From: Novipirellula caenicola
Lineage (GTDB): Bacteria > Planctomycetota > Planctomycetia > Pirellulales > Pirellulaceae
Reading direction: 5' to 3'
Length of the DNA: 64,000 bases
NCBI RefSeq assembly: GCF_039545035.1
Contig: NZ_BAABRO010000004.1
Coordinates: forward strand, 124,001-188,000
In this document: in pieces, positions 54,855 through 64,000 of the stretch
How the letters are laid out: each line of letters starts with the position of its first letter
How positions within the stretch are numbered: the stretch's first letter is position 1
Notes under the pieces: model-generated
Seen by the model: the letters and a program-made list of their open reading frames with translations, nothing else
Databases searched by the model: none
What the model was told of the DNA's origin: nothing
Translations under genes and position numbers: made by a program

Positions 54855-55942
54855 TGTTTGAAAGTCCTTGGTTCCTGTTGTTATTGGCTTTGGTACCGCT
54901 GCTTGGCTGGAGCATGTTTCGGCGACGACAATCGTGGTCGATTGGATTTAGCTCGACCCACAGCATCGCGGGGATTCGGCCAACGTGGCGTCAACGGTTG
55001 GCGTGGCTCCCTGAGTTCCTGACGCTGCTGGCGTTGGTTGCGATGATCATTGCCTTAGCGCGACCACGAGTGGGCCGCGAGCAAACCGTGATCGATTCCG
55101 AAGGGATCGCGATGGAAATGGTCGTTGACCGCAGCGGCAGCATGCAGGCGATGGATTTTAAGATCGATGGAAACCATGTCGATCGTTTGACCGCAATCAA
55201 AAACGTGGCCGCAAGCTTTGTCAAAGGAGACGAAGAGGAAGCCGATCAAGATGGAATCGCCGGCCGCGCCAGCGATTTGATTGGCTTGATCACGTTCGCT
55301 GGATTTGCCGATGCCATCACCCCCCCGACGCTGGATCATGCATTCCTACTTGAACAACTCAATCGAGCCGAGATTGTGACGCAGCGCCGCGAGGATGGGA
55401 CCGCGATCGGCGATGCCATCAGTTTGGCGGTCGAAAAACTGCAGTCATTGGAAACGGGCGACAAAGAATCGGTTAAAAGCAAAGTCATTATCTTGATGAC
55501 CGATGGCGAGAACACCGCGGGCGAGTTTGATCCGATCCAGGCCGCCGAGCTGGCCAAGACGATGGGAATCAAAATCTACACGATCGGGGTTGGTACCAAG
55601 GGACGAGCACCGTTTCCGTCGCGGCATCCCTTTACCGGCGAAGCGACCGTGCAGTGGATGAACGTCAACATCGACGAAGACACGCTGCGAAAAATCGCGG
55701 AAACCACCGGGGCCGAATACTTCAGGGCCACCGACACTCAGTCGCTCGAAGCGATCTACGAAGCGATCGATGAACTCGAGAAAACGAAGATCGAATCGCA
55801 TCAATTCACGGACTACCGCGAATTGGCGGTCCAGCCGTTCACCTGGAACGCGATCACATTTCCACCGATTGCCCTTTGTGCATTGTGTTTGATCGCCGCC
55901 AGCGTGATGGTCAAGTATGTGCTGATTCGAGCGTGGGTGTAA
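54854..55942 (+). CDS. vWA-domain membrane protein (BatA-like)
   Basis: The 362-residue protein has two N-terminal transmembrane helices (about 5-21 and 55-74), a vWA domain (about 88-310) and a C-terminal helix (about 332-355). The MIDAS is complete: DRSGS (DxSxS), Thr in DGTAIGDA, and Asp in LMTDGENT. ATG 54854 has GGAGG seven bases upstream; GTG 54851 is an alternative. Its start overlaps the previous stop. Bat proteins are implicated in stress tolerance in Bacteroidetes and Leptospira; the role in planctomycetes is unknown. Confidence 0.92.
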   Translation: MFESPWFLLLLALVPLLGWSMFRRRQSWSIGFSSTHSIAGIRPTWRQRLAWLPEFLTLLALVAMIIALARPRVGREQTVIDSEGIAMEMVVDRSGSMQAMDFKIDGNHVDRLTAIKNVAASFVKGDEEEADQDGIAGRASDLIGLITFAGFADAITPPTLDHAFLLEQLNRAEIVTQRREDGTAIGDAISLAVEKLQSLETGDKESVKSKVIILMTDGENTAGEFDPIQAAELAKTMGIKIYTIGVGTKGRAPFPSRHPFTGEATVQWMNVNIDEDTLRKIAETTGAEYFRATDTQSLEAIYEAIDELEKTKIESHQFTDYRELAVQPFTWNAITFPPIALCALCLIAASVMVKYVLIRAWV

Positions 55943-55968
55943 CGGCAAAACGCATGAGGATCCAAGCA

Positions 55969-57011
55969 ATGGAAATTCAATATGGCAACCCTTTCGCACT
56001 GAACTGGCTGTGGCTAGCACTGGCGTGCGTCGTCGTGATCGTCTGGACTGCGGTGCGAATGCGAACGAAATTACGCCGCTTTGCGACCGCAAACTTCAGC
56101 TCACAATTGCTGCCACCGCACCATCGATTGCGTATTGCCGTACGCACGGTGCTGTTGCTGTTGACGTTCTTGTTTCTCACGATTGCACTGGTCGACATTC
56201 GTTGGGGCAAGGTGTGGCGAGAGGTTCCTCAAAAAGGAATCGAGGTCATGTTTGTGGTCGACGTATCTCGTTCAATGCTGGCCGAAGACGCGACGCCAAA
56301 CCGGCTGAGCCGAGCCAAACAACAAATCAACGACATGCTCGATGTGATGGCGGGAGACCGCGTCGGATTGGTCGTGTTTGCCGGCGAAGTACGCCAAGTC
56401 GTGCCGATGACCAACCACTACGACGATTTTCGTCGCTCGCTGAAAGAGGTGGGAACGCATTCGATCCGCCGAGGTGGGTCGCGTTTAGGGGATGCGATTC
56501 GGGTGGCCAGCAAAGGATTCTTGAGCAAGACCAACGATCATAAAGCGATGGTGATTCTGACCGACGGTGAAGACCAAGAGAGTGAACCGCTGAAGGTTGC
56601 CAAACAAGTTCATCAGGACCAGGGCGTTCGTATCTTCACCATTGGATTGGGCAACATGAGCGAGGGTGCGAGGATTCCTGCAGGCACCAACGGCGATTCC
56701 AACTACGTGACTTACGACGGACAACAAGTCTGGTCGAAACTCGATGGGGCAATTCTGCAGGCGGTGGCAACCGAAACCAACGGAGCCTTCATTCCCGCCG
56801 AAACCAAACAAGTCGACATGGCGAGTGTTTATCACCAATACGTCGCCAAGGTGGAACAGCAACGATTTGAAACCGCCAAGATCAATCAGTACGAAGCCAG
56901 ATTCCAGTGGTTTGTTGGTTTGGCACTGATCAGCTTCCTGTGCGAAGCCTTCATGACTTATTGGTTGCCGACATCCTCAGATGACCCAATGCAAGCGGGG
57001 GGACAAGCAAT

Positions 57012-57015
<4 letters not shown>
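55969..57015 (+). CDS. vWA-domain membrane protein (BatB-like)
   Basis: The 348-residue second vWA protein has two N-terminal helices (about 11-30 and 55-76), a vWA domain (about 85-300) and a C-terminal helix (about 312-335). MIDAS residues are DVSRS (DxSxS), GGSRLGDA (a Ser in place of the usual Thr) and LTDGEDQE. ATG 55969 is chosen because AGGA lies eight bases before it; ATG 55954 is possible. The stop overlaps the ATG of the next gene (ATGA, 57012-57015). Confidence 0.92.
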
Positions 57016-58169
<1,154 letters not shown>

Positions 58170-58172
58170 GCC

Positions 58173-60950
58173 ATGAAAAACGTTACACCTCTTTTATTGA
58201 TCGGTTTATCGCTCGCGTTTGTCTTGCTATGCAGTGGCAATGCCACCGCTGGCGACGTGCGTATCGGGATCTCGGCACAGGAAACCTATGTCGGGTATCC
58301 GGTGACACTGCAGATCGAGTTCAGCAATGTTGCTAAGCATGAAGCGCCCGAACTGCCCGAAGTCGATGGACTGAAGATTGAATCCACGGGGGCTCCCTCG
58401 CAAAGCACTCAAGTTTTCCGCATCAACGGGCGTCGATCCATCATCGAATCGTTCACCTATTCCTACGCCATCACCCCTGAACGTGCGGGTGAGTTTGTCA
58501 TTCCGCCACTGACGGTGTCTTACGATGGCCGCAAACAATTGACCGAAAGCGTTCGGTTTTCGGCGACCAAAAGCGAAGTGGGCGATTTGGCTTTCGTCGA
58601 AATCACAGGCGATCGGCCTAGTGTTTATGTGGGTGAACCGATCCAGTTGACGCTTAGAATCTGGATCAAACCCTATCAAAACGAAGATTTCCGAGTGACG
58701 CTTTCCGAAGGCGATATGTGGAGATTGATCAGCCGACAAACCGATTGGGGCCCGTTCACCGATCGCATGAACGAATTGGCGGACAACAACCAGCGTCCCG
58801 GCGGCGAGCGGGTGCAACGTGAAAGTGACGATGGCACGACATCGACTTATTACTTGTACGAAATTGATGCCGAAATCTATCCGCAACACGCAGGATCGAT
58901 CGATGGGTCCAACTGCCGAATCGTCATCCGCTACCCTACTGAACTGAAACGCTCACGAAGCCCGCTAGATGATTTTTTTGGTGATCAGTCTCCCTTTTCA
59001 GGCTCCGGCTTTTTCGATGATGCCCTCTCGTCGTTTGGCCCGCGACTGTCAATTTCGTCGGTTCGCCCCGTGATCGTTGATGCAAACGTTTCTCCGATTG
59101 AAATCAAACCCATTCCAAATCAAGGCCGTCCGGCGAATTATCGCGGGGCCGTCGGTGAGTATGAAATCTATACACAAGCCACGCCGACGACGGTAAACGC
59201 AGGCGATCCGATCACGCTGAATATTGCCATTCGCGGCGATGGCCCCATGGATCGTGTCCAACCGCCGCTGCTGAATGAACAGCAAACGCTGACCAAGAAA
59301 TTCAAAGTGGCGGACGAATCGTTGGCGGGATTTGTTGACGGAAACCAAAAGCTGTTTACCACCACGATTCGCCCGCTTTCGGAATCCGTGAGCGAGATTC
59401 CGGCGATCGAGTTCAGCTTTTTCGATCCTCGCAAAGAGAAATTTGTCACCGTTCAAAGCAAACCGATTCCCGTCGAGGTTTCCGCAGCCGAGACATTGTC
59501 TTTTGACAAAATCGTTGCCAACCCCGATCTACCCCGCGACGATGCGGAACGATCCGACAACGATCCGGTGGCCATGGTCCCAGCCATCTATCCTGCCGAC
59601 GACTTACTCGATTCGCAATCAACTCGCACCACGTGGAATCCATTAGTTTTGACCGCGATTGCGCTGCCTCCGTTTGCGTTCGCGTTTTCGTTATTGTTCG
59701 CACGCCGAGGCGTCGTTGCCTCGGGCGTTCGTTCGCTGATGCCGCTAAAACATTTCGAAAACGCCTGTGCGGCCGCCACCTCGCCTCGCGAGTTAAGCTT
59801 GGCGATGCGTGAGTTCTTGGCGTCGTATTGGAAGCTCGATCAAGCCAGCGAAATGGTGGTGGTGGGGCAATTGCGGCGAAATGGAAATCGCGAACTCGCA
59901 GTGCGACTGGAGAGCTGGTTTGATCGATGTCGGCGAGCCGAGCACGGTGTTTTGTTTTCCGAGTTGGCAACCGAAGATCCTCGCAGTTTGCCGAATTTGA
60001 AGCGTGAAGCGAGCCAGATCGCTGAAGCATGCGTGGACCGAAAAGCGAATCGGGCTGCGAAAACGATGCAGGCTCAGGCGGGCCGATCAAGCACCGTGCT
60101 GCGTTCATTGATCGGAATCGCAGTGGTGAGCTGCGGACTGACACAATCGGCGTCCGCTGAAGATGCCCCGTCATCCGGCGCAGTGTCGATGACTCGCCAG
60201 CAACAACATGCCGTTTTGAGTGAAGCGGACGGGCTGTACCATCGTGCCGCCGAAGCGATCACGAGTGATCCCGAACAAGCGAATGCGAATTTTGCTGCTG
60301 CGGCCGCCAAGTACCAAATCGTCGTTGATTCAGGGGTCCAGAACGCCAAGCTGTTCTACAACCTTGGAAACAGCTATCGCATGAGCGGATCAAAGGGCAT
60401 GGCGGTGGCCTCTTATCGGCAAGCGATTTTGCTCGCTCCGGATAACCCTGTATTTGCAGCAGCACTTCGTCAAACGCTGCACGAGATCAACTCGGCCAAT
60501 GCCACCTCTGAAACCTCCTTCGACGCGCGAAGCATCACGCGTCAATCCGTAACGATTCTCTTTTCACACGTGCCACGGTCCTGGGTGTTGTGGAGTGGGA
60601 TTGCCGTTTGGGCGGTTGCCTGGTTGATGCTGGTCCAGCGAGGTTTTCCGCAACTATGGTTCGGGGATCATCGCATCGGACGAGCTTGGCCGGTGGGATT
60701 GATTCTATGTTCGCTGGTCCTCGCCGGATCGGTAGCCGCCCACGACTGGACGCTTCGCAACCCGCAAGCGGCAACCGTGGTGGTGGCCAAGGCGAACATG
60801 CACTTGTCCGACGATGCGACTTCACCGGAGGTCGGCAGACCGCTCGCCGAAGCAAGCGAAGTGATCGTGAGCAAACGCCGAGGCGACTGGGTCAAAGTCA
60901 CCTCGATGGACCAGCGTTCCGGATGGCTACGAAGCGACGAAATCCGCTAG
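58173..60950 (+). CDS. BatD-BatE fusion: BatD ectodomain, TPR and SH3b domains
   Basis: The 925-residue protein has a signal peptide (1-27, ending NATAG), an extracytoplasmic BatD beta-rich region (about 28-480) and a transmembrane helix (about 490-512). A cytoplasmic helical part (about 520-635) comes next. A second hydrophobic segment (643-661, LRSLIGIAVVSCGLTQSASA) looks like an old signal peptide, followed by AED. TPR-type repeats (about 670-770: LFYNLGNSYRMSGSKGMAVASYRQAI) come next. Two membrane helices (about 802-823, 838-858) and a C-terminal SH3b domain (about 868-925) complete it. In other genomes BatD and BatE are separate genes. It is the last gene of the operon. Confidence 0.9.
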   Translation: MKNVTPLLLIGLSLAFVLLCSGNATAGDVRIGISAQETYVGYPVTLQIEFSNVAKHEAPELPEVDGLKIESTGAPSQSTQVFRINGRRSIIESFTYSYAITPERAGEFVIPPLTVSYDGRKQLTESVRFSATKSEVGDLAFVEITGDRPSVYVGEPIQLTLRIWIKPYQNEDFRVTLSEGDMWRLISRQTDWGPFTDRMNELADNNQRPGGERVQRESDDGTTSTYYLYEIDAEIYPQHAGSIDGSNCRIVIRYPTELKRSRSPLDDFFGDQSPFSGSGFFDDALSSFGPRLSISSVRPVIVDANVSPIEIKPIPNQGRPANYRGAVGEYEIYTQATPTTVNAGDPITLNIAIRGDGPMDRVQPPLLNEQQTLTKKFKVADESLAGFVDGNQKLFTTTIRPLSESVSEIPAIEFSFFDPRKEKFVTVQSKPIPVEVSAAETLSFDKIVANPDLPRDDAERSDNDPVAMVPAIYPADDLLDSQSTRTTWNPLVLTAIALPPFAFAFSLLFARRGVVASGVRSLMPLKHFENACAAATSPRELSLAMREFLASYWKLDQASEMVVVGQLRRNGNRELAVRLESWFDRCRRAEHGVLFSELATEDPRSLPNLKREASQIAEACVDRKANRAAKTMQAQAGRSSTVLRSLIGIAVVSCGLTQSASAEDAPSSGAVSMTRQQQHAVLSEADGLYHRAAEAITSDPEQANANFAAAAAKYQIVVDSGVQNAKLFYNLGNSYRMSGSKGMAVASYRQAILLAPDNPVFAAALRQTLHEINSANATSETSFDARSITRQSVTILFSHVPRSWVLWSGIAVWAVAWLMLVQRGFPQLWFGDHRIGRAWPVGLILCSLVLAGSVAAHDWTLRNPQAATVVVAKANMHLSDDATSPEVGRPLAEASEVIVSKRRGDWVKVTSMDQRSGWLRSDEIR

Positions 60951-60971
60951 TTGGCTGGGAGTCCCCCGTCG

Positions 60972-60992
60972 CGAAAGTCGTCAAGACTTTCG
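60972..60992. terminator. Hairpin after the Bat operon
   Basis: CGAAAGTC (60972-60979) and its complement (60985-60992) form an 8-bp stem with a 5-base loop 22 bases after the batDE stop codon. There is no clear T-run, so it may be a repeat unit or a weak terminator. Confidence 0.45.
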
Positions 60993-61002
60993 TTGTTGCG
61001 TA

Positions 61003-61022
61003 GTGGATCTTGCTAAAGATCC
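61003..61022. repeat. Fourth copy of the GTGGATCTTGCTAAAGATCC element
   Basis: Identical over 20 bases to 52778-52797 and also preceded by CGTA, but without the complementary arm next to it. Confidence 0.95.
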
Positions 61023-61167
61023 CTCCACAAACATCCACAACCATTTCGCATCAACGTTCATCAATGAGCCGCTCGCGCGTGAGCGGCCGGGTCCCGCGCA
61101 CTACCCGGTGCCTAACGGCCCACACTGCGATTGACATTTTGATTGTTAAGGGGCACGGCAAGCGGTC

Positions 61168-61546
61168 GGGATAGGCCGGAGGCCGATACCTTGTCTGCCG
61201 TGACCGTAAGGCTGGACCGTTAAAACGTTGGGCTTGTCGTGATTTTTGATTGCGCAATTTTTCTGCCACCTCTCCACCAACTTCGTCGGTGGAGAGGTAA
61301 CTGCAAGTTTAGGCCGGAAGAAAAACTCCCCCTAGGATCCGACAATACTAAGCTGTAGCAGCCTAACGTAAGACCACGGTTACGTTGTTTTGACCAACAA
61401 AGGCCAGCGGCCGACACCTCCAACGCAAACTTGTGTCGTCCTCCGGCCTAAAGAATCAAGTCACGGCCGCTTGCCCCAGGCTCGCTCACTTGTAACTTTT
61501 CAGAAGCTTTTTATCGACACAAGTCGATGGATCCCTTAATTTGGTA
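61168..61546. repeat. Left copy of the direct-repeat flanks around the 664-residue gene
   Basis: Three blocks match the right flank: 61168-61212 with 63711-63755; 61374-61438 with 63755-63820; and 61439-61546 with 63891-63997. Matches are imperfect, with scattered substitutions and one-base indels. The third block ends ATCCCTTAATTTGGT, 80 bases before the chosen start codon. Confidence 0.88.
61268..61298. repeat. 11-bp perfect hairpin
   Basis: ACCTCTCCACC (61268-61278) and its complement (61288-61298) with a nine-base loop, inside the left flank; no equivalent is seen in the right flank. Confidence 0.8.
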
Positions 61547-61627
61547 CCCATGTCGATTAGACATCGAGTTGGTACGCACGAGAACCAACATGAGATGGAC
61601 CACGAAAGCGATCTTCAAGACACGACA

Positions 61628-63622
61628 ATGATGAAAACGGTACTCTGCTCGTTATCCGCATGGCTGTTGGTGGTCACGACATTTACTCCATACGAGATAT
61701 TTGCCGCACCACCGATTGTCAAGGCAAAGGACGGGGCACTGGATGACGTGATGATCGATATCGAGCTTTCCGAACCGACGGTGATCAATGGTGACATCGT
61801 GTTTGCCAAGATCACCTTCTACAACTCAGGCGATGAAGCGGTCGATATGGAGTCGTTTGACCCGTATCGGCATATCGATGTTCACACTCAGGATGTGATT
61901 TGGAAGCCACATGCGATCGTAGGACACAAGGAATTGCGAAGCGAGTTTGAAAAATGGGGGCGAAACACTCGGCTCGAGCCAAAGCAATCCGACTGTCACG
62001 TGGTGATGGTGCGGATATTAGATTTAGAAAGGGATCGTCGTGACTCGACCATCGACCTGCACTTTCTGGTGCGAATTCTCGAGCCTACAACAGCGAACGA
62101 GCGAGGCGGATTGGTCTTAAGAAACCGTGCAGAAATCACCCCACCACCGCCACGACGCTTCAGTCGTATTGCGGGACGTATCATCGAAGTTCCAATCGCG
62201 GGGCACCTGCTTGCCCCGATCGACCGAAATCGTTTCGCGGAAGACAATGAAATCGGATGGTTGTTCGGTCAAATCCACGGCGGAACCAACAATTGGTTTC
62301 ATAGGTATAGCGCTGAAAAAATGGATCCGTTCCCTGGGTTGCTTAACCAAGCGGTGTTTCCTCTTCCGGAACTCGACCGATGGCGAATCTATCGCGAACG
62401 GGACGTGAACCGTGACACTGTTCTTTTCCGCGTGATGTCGCTTTCGATCGCGTATGACGTCATGAACACGAGAGGATTGTCGCCGGAGAAGTTTTTCCAA
62501 ATCCTGACTCGGTACATGCAGGATTCGCCACCAATCGAACAATGGTGGCTAAACGAACAAATGCGAGTTGATCTCGAAAAACGCGGCAAGTCGGCGCTCG
62601 CAGAACTTTTTGCAAACGAGAATGCTAAGCAGTCACTTTGTGAGCGGAAGGGTTTTGGTTCAAGTAGGAGAGGAACGAAGCCCAGTGATAAAATCCGAGC
62701 CAATTTTCAGCTCGCCGATGACCGCATTATTGATGGCGACGTGATGCTTGCCGAAATTACTGTGCGCAGTTTGCTCGATGAGGAAATCACCTATAAGAAC
62801 CAAAAGATTGAGGATGCAATCATCGTCAACTTTCCCGCTGGAAAAAACGTTGAAAATCCCGTCGTAAATTACTACCGGGGTGATCCGGGGGTGAACGAGT
62901 TTGCAGCCTTTCAGCTCCGGCGGCTAAAAGAGGCAGTGAAGCGCCGGGCGATGATTCGACTCAACAACATGTTTCCTCGTGAAAACTACGAAAAAAATGA
63001 CCAGCGATTCCACCTGATGGAAGTCGCCTTCAAGATGAAATTCCAAGCTGGCCGCATGCTGGATGAAGTTGAGATCACGGAGGCGACAAGCGTTGGTGAA
63101 ATCAGTGGCATGGGGGCACGTGTTCCTGTTGACAGAGGTTTAAGAGCTCAAAAGGTCAAGCTCCCCTACGATAATGAGCAGAGAAGAATTGACGAAAATC
63201 TGTTCGCGCTAATTCACGGTGCATACAAGATCGGATATGGATTCCAGAAACAGTTTTTGCAAATTGAGAAAGTTCCGGGGCTTCTCGATTCGAATCGATT
63301 TCCTTTGGATTCGCTCGATCAATGGAAGATAATCCGAGAAAATATGAGGGACGGATCGACGCTCGCTCGATTGGTTGATGTTTCGTTAGCATTCGATGAC
63401 CTGAATCGTCCCAGCAACGATTCAATCAGTGTTTTTGAAGGCATGGTTAAATTGATTGAAAAATCAAGCCGCATCGAAAGAGCTTGGTTATTCGATTCGC
63501 TCTACCATCAGCTTTGTTCCACAGATGGAGTGAGCACTGAAACCATCATCGCACTTGAGGAGTTGAAAACACAGTACCTGCAATCGACTGAGCAAGAAGA
63601 AGCAAAGCATCAAGACGAATGA
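61628..63622 (+). CDS. Secreted two-repeat protein of unknown family
   Basis: The 664-residue product has a signal peptide (about 1-29, MMKTVLCSLSAWLLVVTTFT then EIFAA). The mature protein consists of two diverged tandem copies of one domain, offset by about 315 residues. PTVINGDIVFAKITFYNSGDE (about 48-68) matches DRIIDGDVMLAEITVRSLLDE (about 361-381). FPGLLNQAVFPLPELDRWRIYRE (about 232-254) matches VPGLLDSNRFPLDSLDQWKIIRE. No catalytic motif, lipobox or membrane anchor is visible. The beginning of each copy looks like a beta-sandwich and the rest helical. The AT content looks higher than in neighbouring genes. ATG 61628 (or 61631) is chosen at the signal peptide; the frame is open to 61541. 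Flanked on both sides by direct repeats. Confidence 0.82.
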   Translation: MMKTVLCSLSAWLLVVTTFTPYEIFAAPPIVKAKDGALDDVMIDIELSEPTVINGDIVFAKITFYNSGDEAVDMESFDPYRHIDVHTQDVIWKPHAIVGHKELRSEFEKWGRNTRLEPKQSDCHVVMVRILDLERDRRDSTIDLHFLVRILEPTTANERGGLVLRNRAEITPPPPRRFSRIAGRIIEVPIAGHLLAPIDRNRFAEDNEIGWLFGQIHGGTNNWFHRYSAEKMDPFPGLLNQAVFPLPELDRWRIYRERDVNRDTVLFRVMSLSIAYDVMNTRGLSPEKFFQILTRYMQDSPPIEQWWLNEQMRVDLEKRGKSALAELFANENAKQSLCERKGFGSSRRGTKPSDKIRANFQLADDRIIDGDVMLAEITVRSLLDEEITYKNQKIEDAIIVNFPAGKNVENPVVNYYRGDPGVNEFAAFQLRRLKEAVKRRAMIRLNNMFPRENYEKNDQRFHLMEVAFKMKFQAGRMLDEVEITEATSVGEISGMGARVPVDRGLRAQKVKLPYDNEQRRIDENLFALIHGAYKIGYGFQKQFLQIEKVPGLLDSNRFPLDSLDQWKIIRENMRDGSTLARLVDVSLAFDDLNRPSNDSISVFEGMVKLIEKSSRIERAWLFDSLYHQLCSTDGVSTETIIALEELKTQYLQSTEQEEAKHQDE

Positions 63623-64000
63623 TTCTTCTACATTATCTCGCACGCACCGGCTGCACGCTGACCTCTCGCCGGAATTTGGCCAACCGCTCGCCGAAGAAAG
63701 CGAAGTAATTGGGATAGGCCGGAGGTCGATACATTGCCTGCCGTAGCCGTAAGGCCACGGTTACGTTGTTTTTGACCAACAAAGGCCAGCGGCCGACACC
63801 TCCGGCGTGAATTTGTGTCGGCCGCTGGCCTGTTGGCGACAAGTCGCCTTTTAAAACCGTTGGCTCACGCCAACGGCAGTTTATGTGTCGGCCTCCGGCC
63901 TAAAGAATCAAGTCACGGCTGCTGGCCTCAGACTCGCTCACCTGTAACTTTTCAAAACTTTTTAATCGACACGAGTCATCGGAGCCCTTAATTTGGTTCT
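63623..64000. repeat. Right copy of the direct-repeat flanks, plus a spacer insertion
   Basis: This region carries the right copies of the three blocks (63711-63755, 63755-63820, 63891-63997). Between blocks two and three there is an extra 70 bases (63821-63890) containing the hairpin CCGTTGGC/GCCAACGG at 63857-63876. No gene is supported. Because the sequence equivalent to the upstream region of the 664-residue gene ends at the window edge, a related gene may begin just beyond it. Confidence 0.85.

Larger units (their letters stand above)
60951..61627. other. Repeat-rich intergenic region
   Basis: This 677-base stretch contains several repeat elements and no supported gene. These are a hairpin at 60972-60992, a copy of the GTGGATCTTGCTAAAGATCC element (61003-61022), a small hairpin at 61087-61108 (CCGGGT/ACCCGG), an 11-bp hairpin at 61268-61298, and the left copies of direct-repeat blocks at 61168-61212 and 61374-61546. 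The promoter of the following gene is probably inside or just after the last block. Confidence 0.8.

Noticed and set aside
61001-61546. Possible CRISPR array from clustered repeats
   Set aside because: The repeats differ from each other, spacing is irregular and no cas gene is present.
63633-63842. 69-residue reverse ORF in the right flank, and the similar 67-residue ORF at 61220-61423
   Set aside because: Both lie inside the direct-repeat blocks; their similarity follows from the DNA repeat, not from protein conservation.

Overview
The window looks like a chromosomal segment of a marine planctomycete of the Rhodopirellula/Novipirellula type (Pirellulaceae). The reasons are moderate GC, loosely packed genes on both strands, frequent GTG/TTG starts, many secreted or single-pass proteins of unknown function, an SHD1-domain protein, a DUF6807 (PmoA-like) protein, a large Ser/Thr kinase fused to an ATPase, a SulP-carbonic anhydrase fusion, and hairpin-type intergenic repeats found at several places. 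This placement is inferred from gene content; no rRNA or tRNA gene is present to confirm it. I found no phage, transposase, CRISPR array or rRNA/tRNA gene.

Layout. 1-6.1 kb: the end of a TPR protein, an unknown multi-pass membrane protein, and a reverse-strand zinc-ribbon/single-pass protein. 6.6-9.6 kb: a small secreted protein and the SulP-STAS-carbonic anhydrase. 10.1-16 kb: a forward block of envelope and isoprenoid genes (lpxD, lpxI, ispE), a zinc-ribbon-containing SpoVG, a small membrane protein and an RNA m5C methyltransferase. 16-19.9 kb, reverse: SGNH hydrolase, sigma-54 activator, SHD1 protein. 20-24.7 kb: YkgJ-type cysteine-cluster protein, rhomboid protease, fatty acid desaturase (reverse), HD-GYP protein. 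25-31 kb: kinase-ATPase, family 9 glycosyltransferase, DMT transporter. 31-43.6 kb: mostly catabolic or secreted functions (DUF6807, HAD phosphatase, MMPL transporter, sialidase-esterase fusion, BON, aldo/keto reductase, hydroxypyruvate-isomerase-like enzyme) and a lone FliN-like protein. 43.9-45.1 kb: NRDE protein and a small conserved-looking protein.

45.4-51.4 kb holds a reverse-strand operon: a GAF sensor fused to a HlyD-type adaptor, a periplasmic HlyD adaptor, a site-2-protease-like M50 enzyme fused to a HlyD hairpin, and a GGQ release-factor-like protein. No ABC ATPase or outer-membrane channel accompanies it. It is my main candidate for a poorly described system. Divergent from it, 51.7-60.9 kb is a tightly coupled Bat-type operon: MoxR ATPase, DUF58, a DUF4381-like protein, two vWA proteins, a Q-rich TPR protein and a BatD-BatE fusion.

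61-64 kb is repeat-rich. A secreted protein of unknown family, itself made of two tandem copies of a domain of about 315 residues, sits between long imperfect direct repeats. This suggests a duplicated gene-plus-flank cassette whose next copy may lie past the window end. Several hairpin repeat families (at 18.8, 42.4, 45.2, 48.1, 52.8 and 61.0 kb) recur in intergenic spaces.
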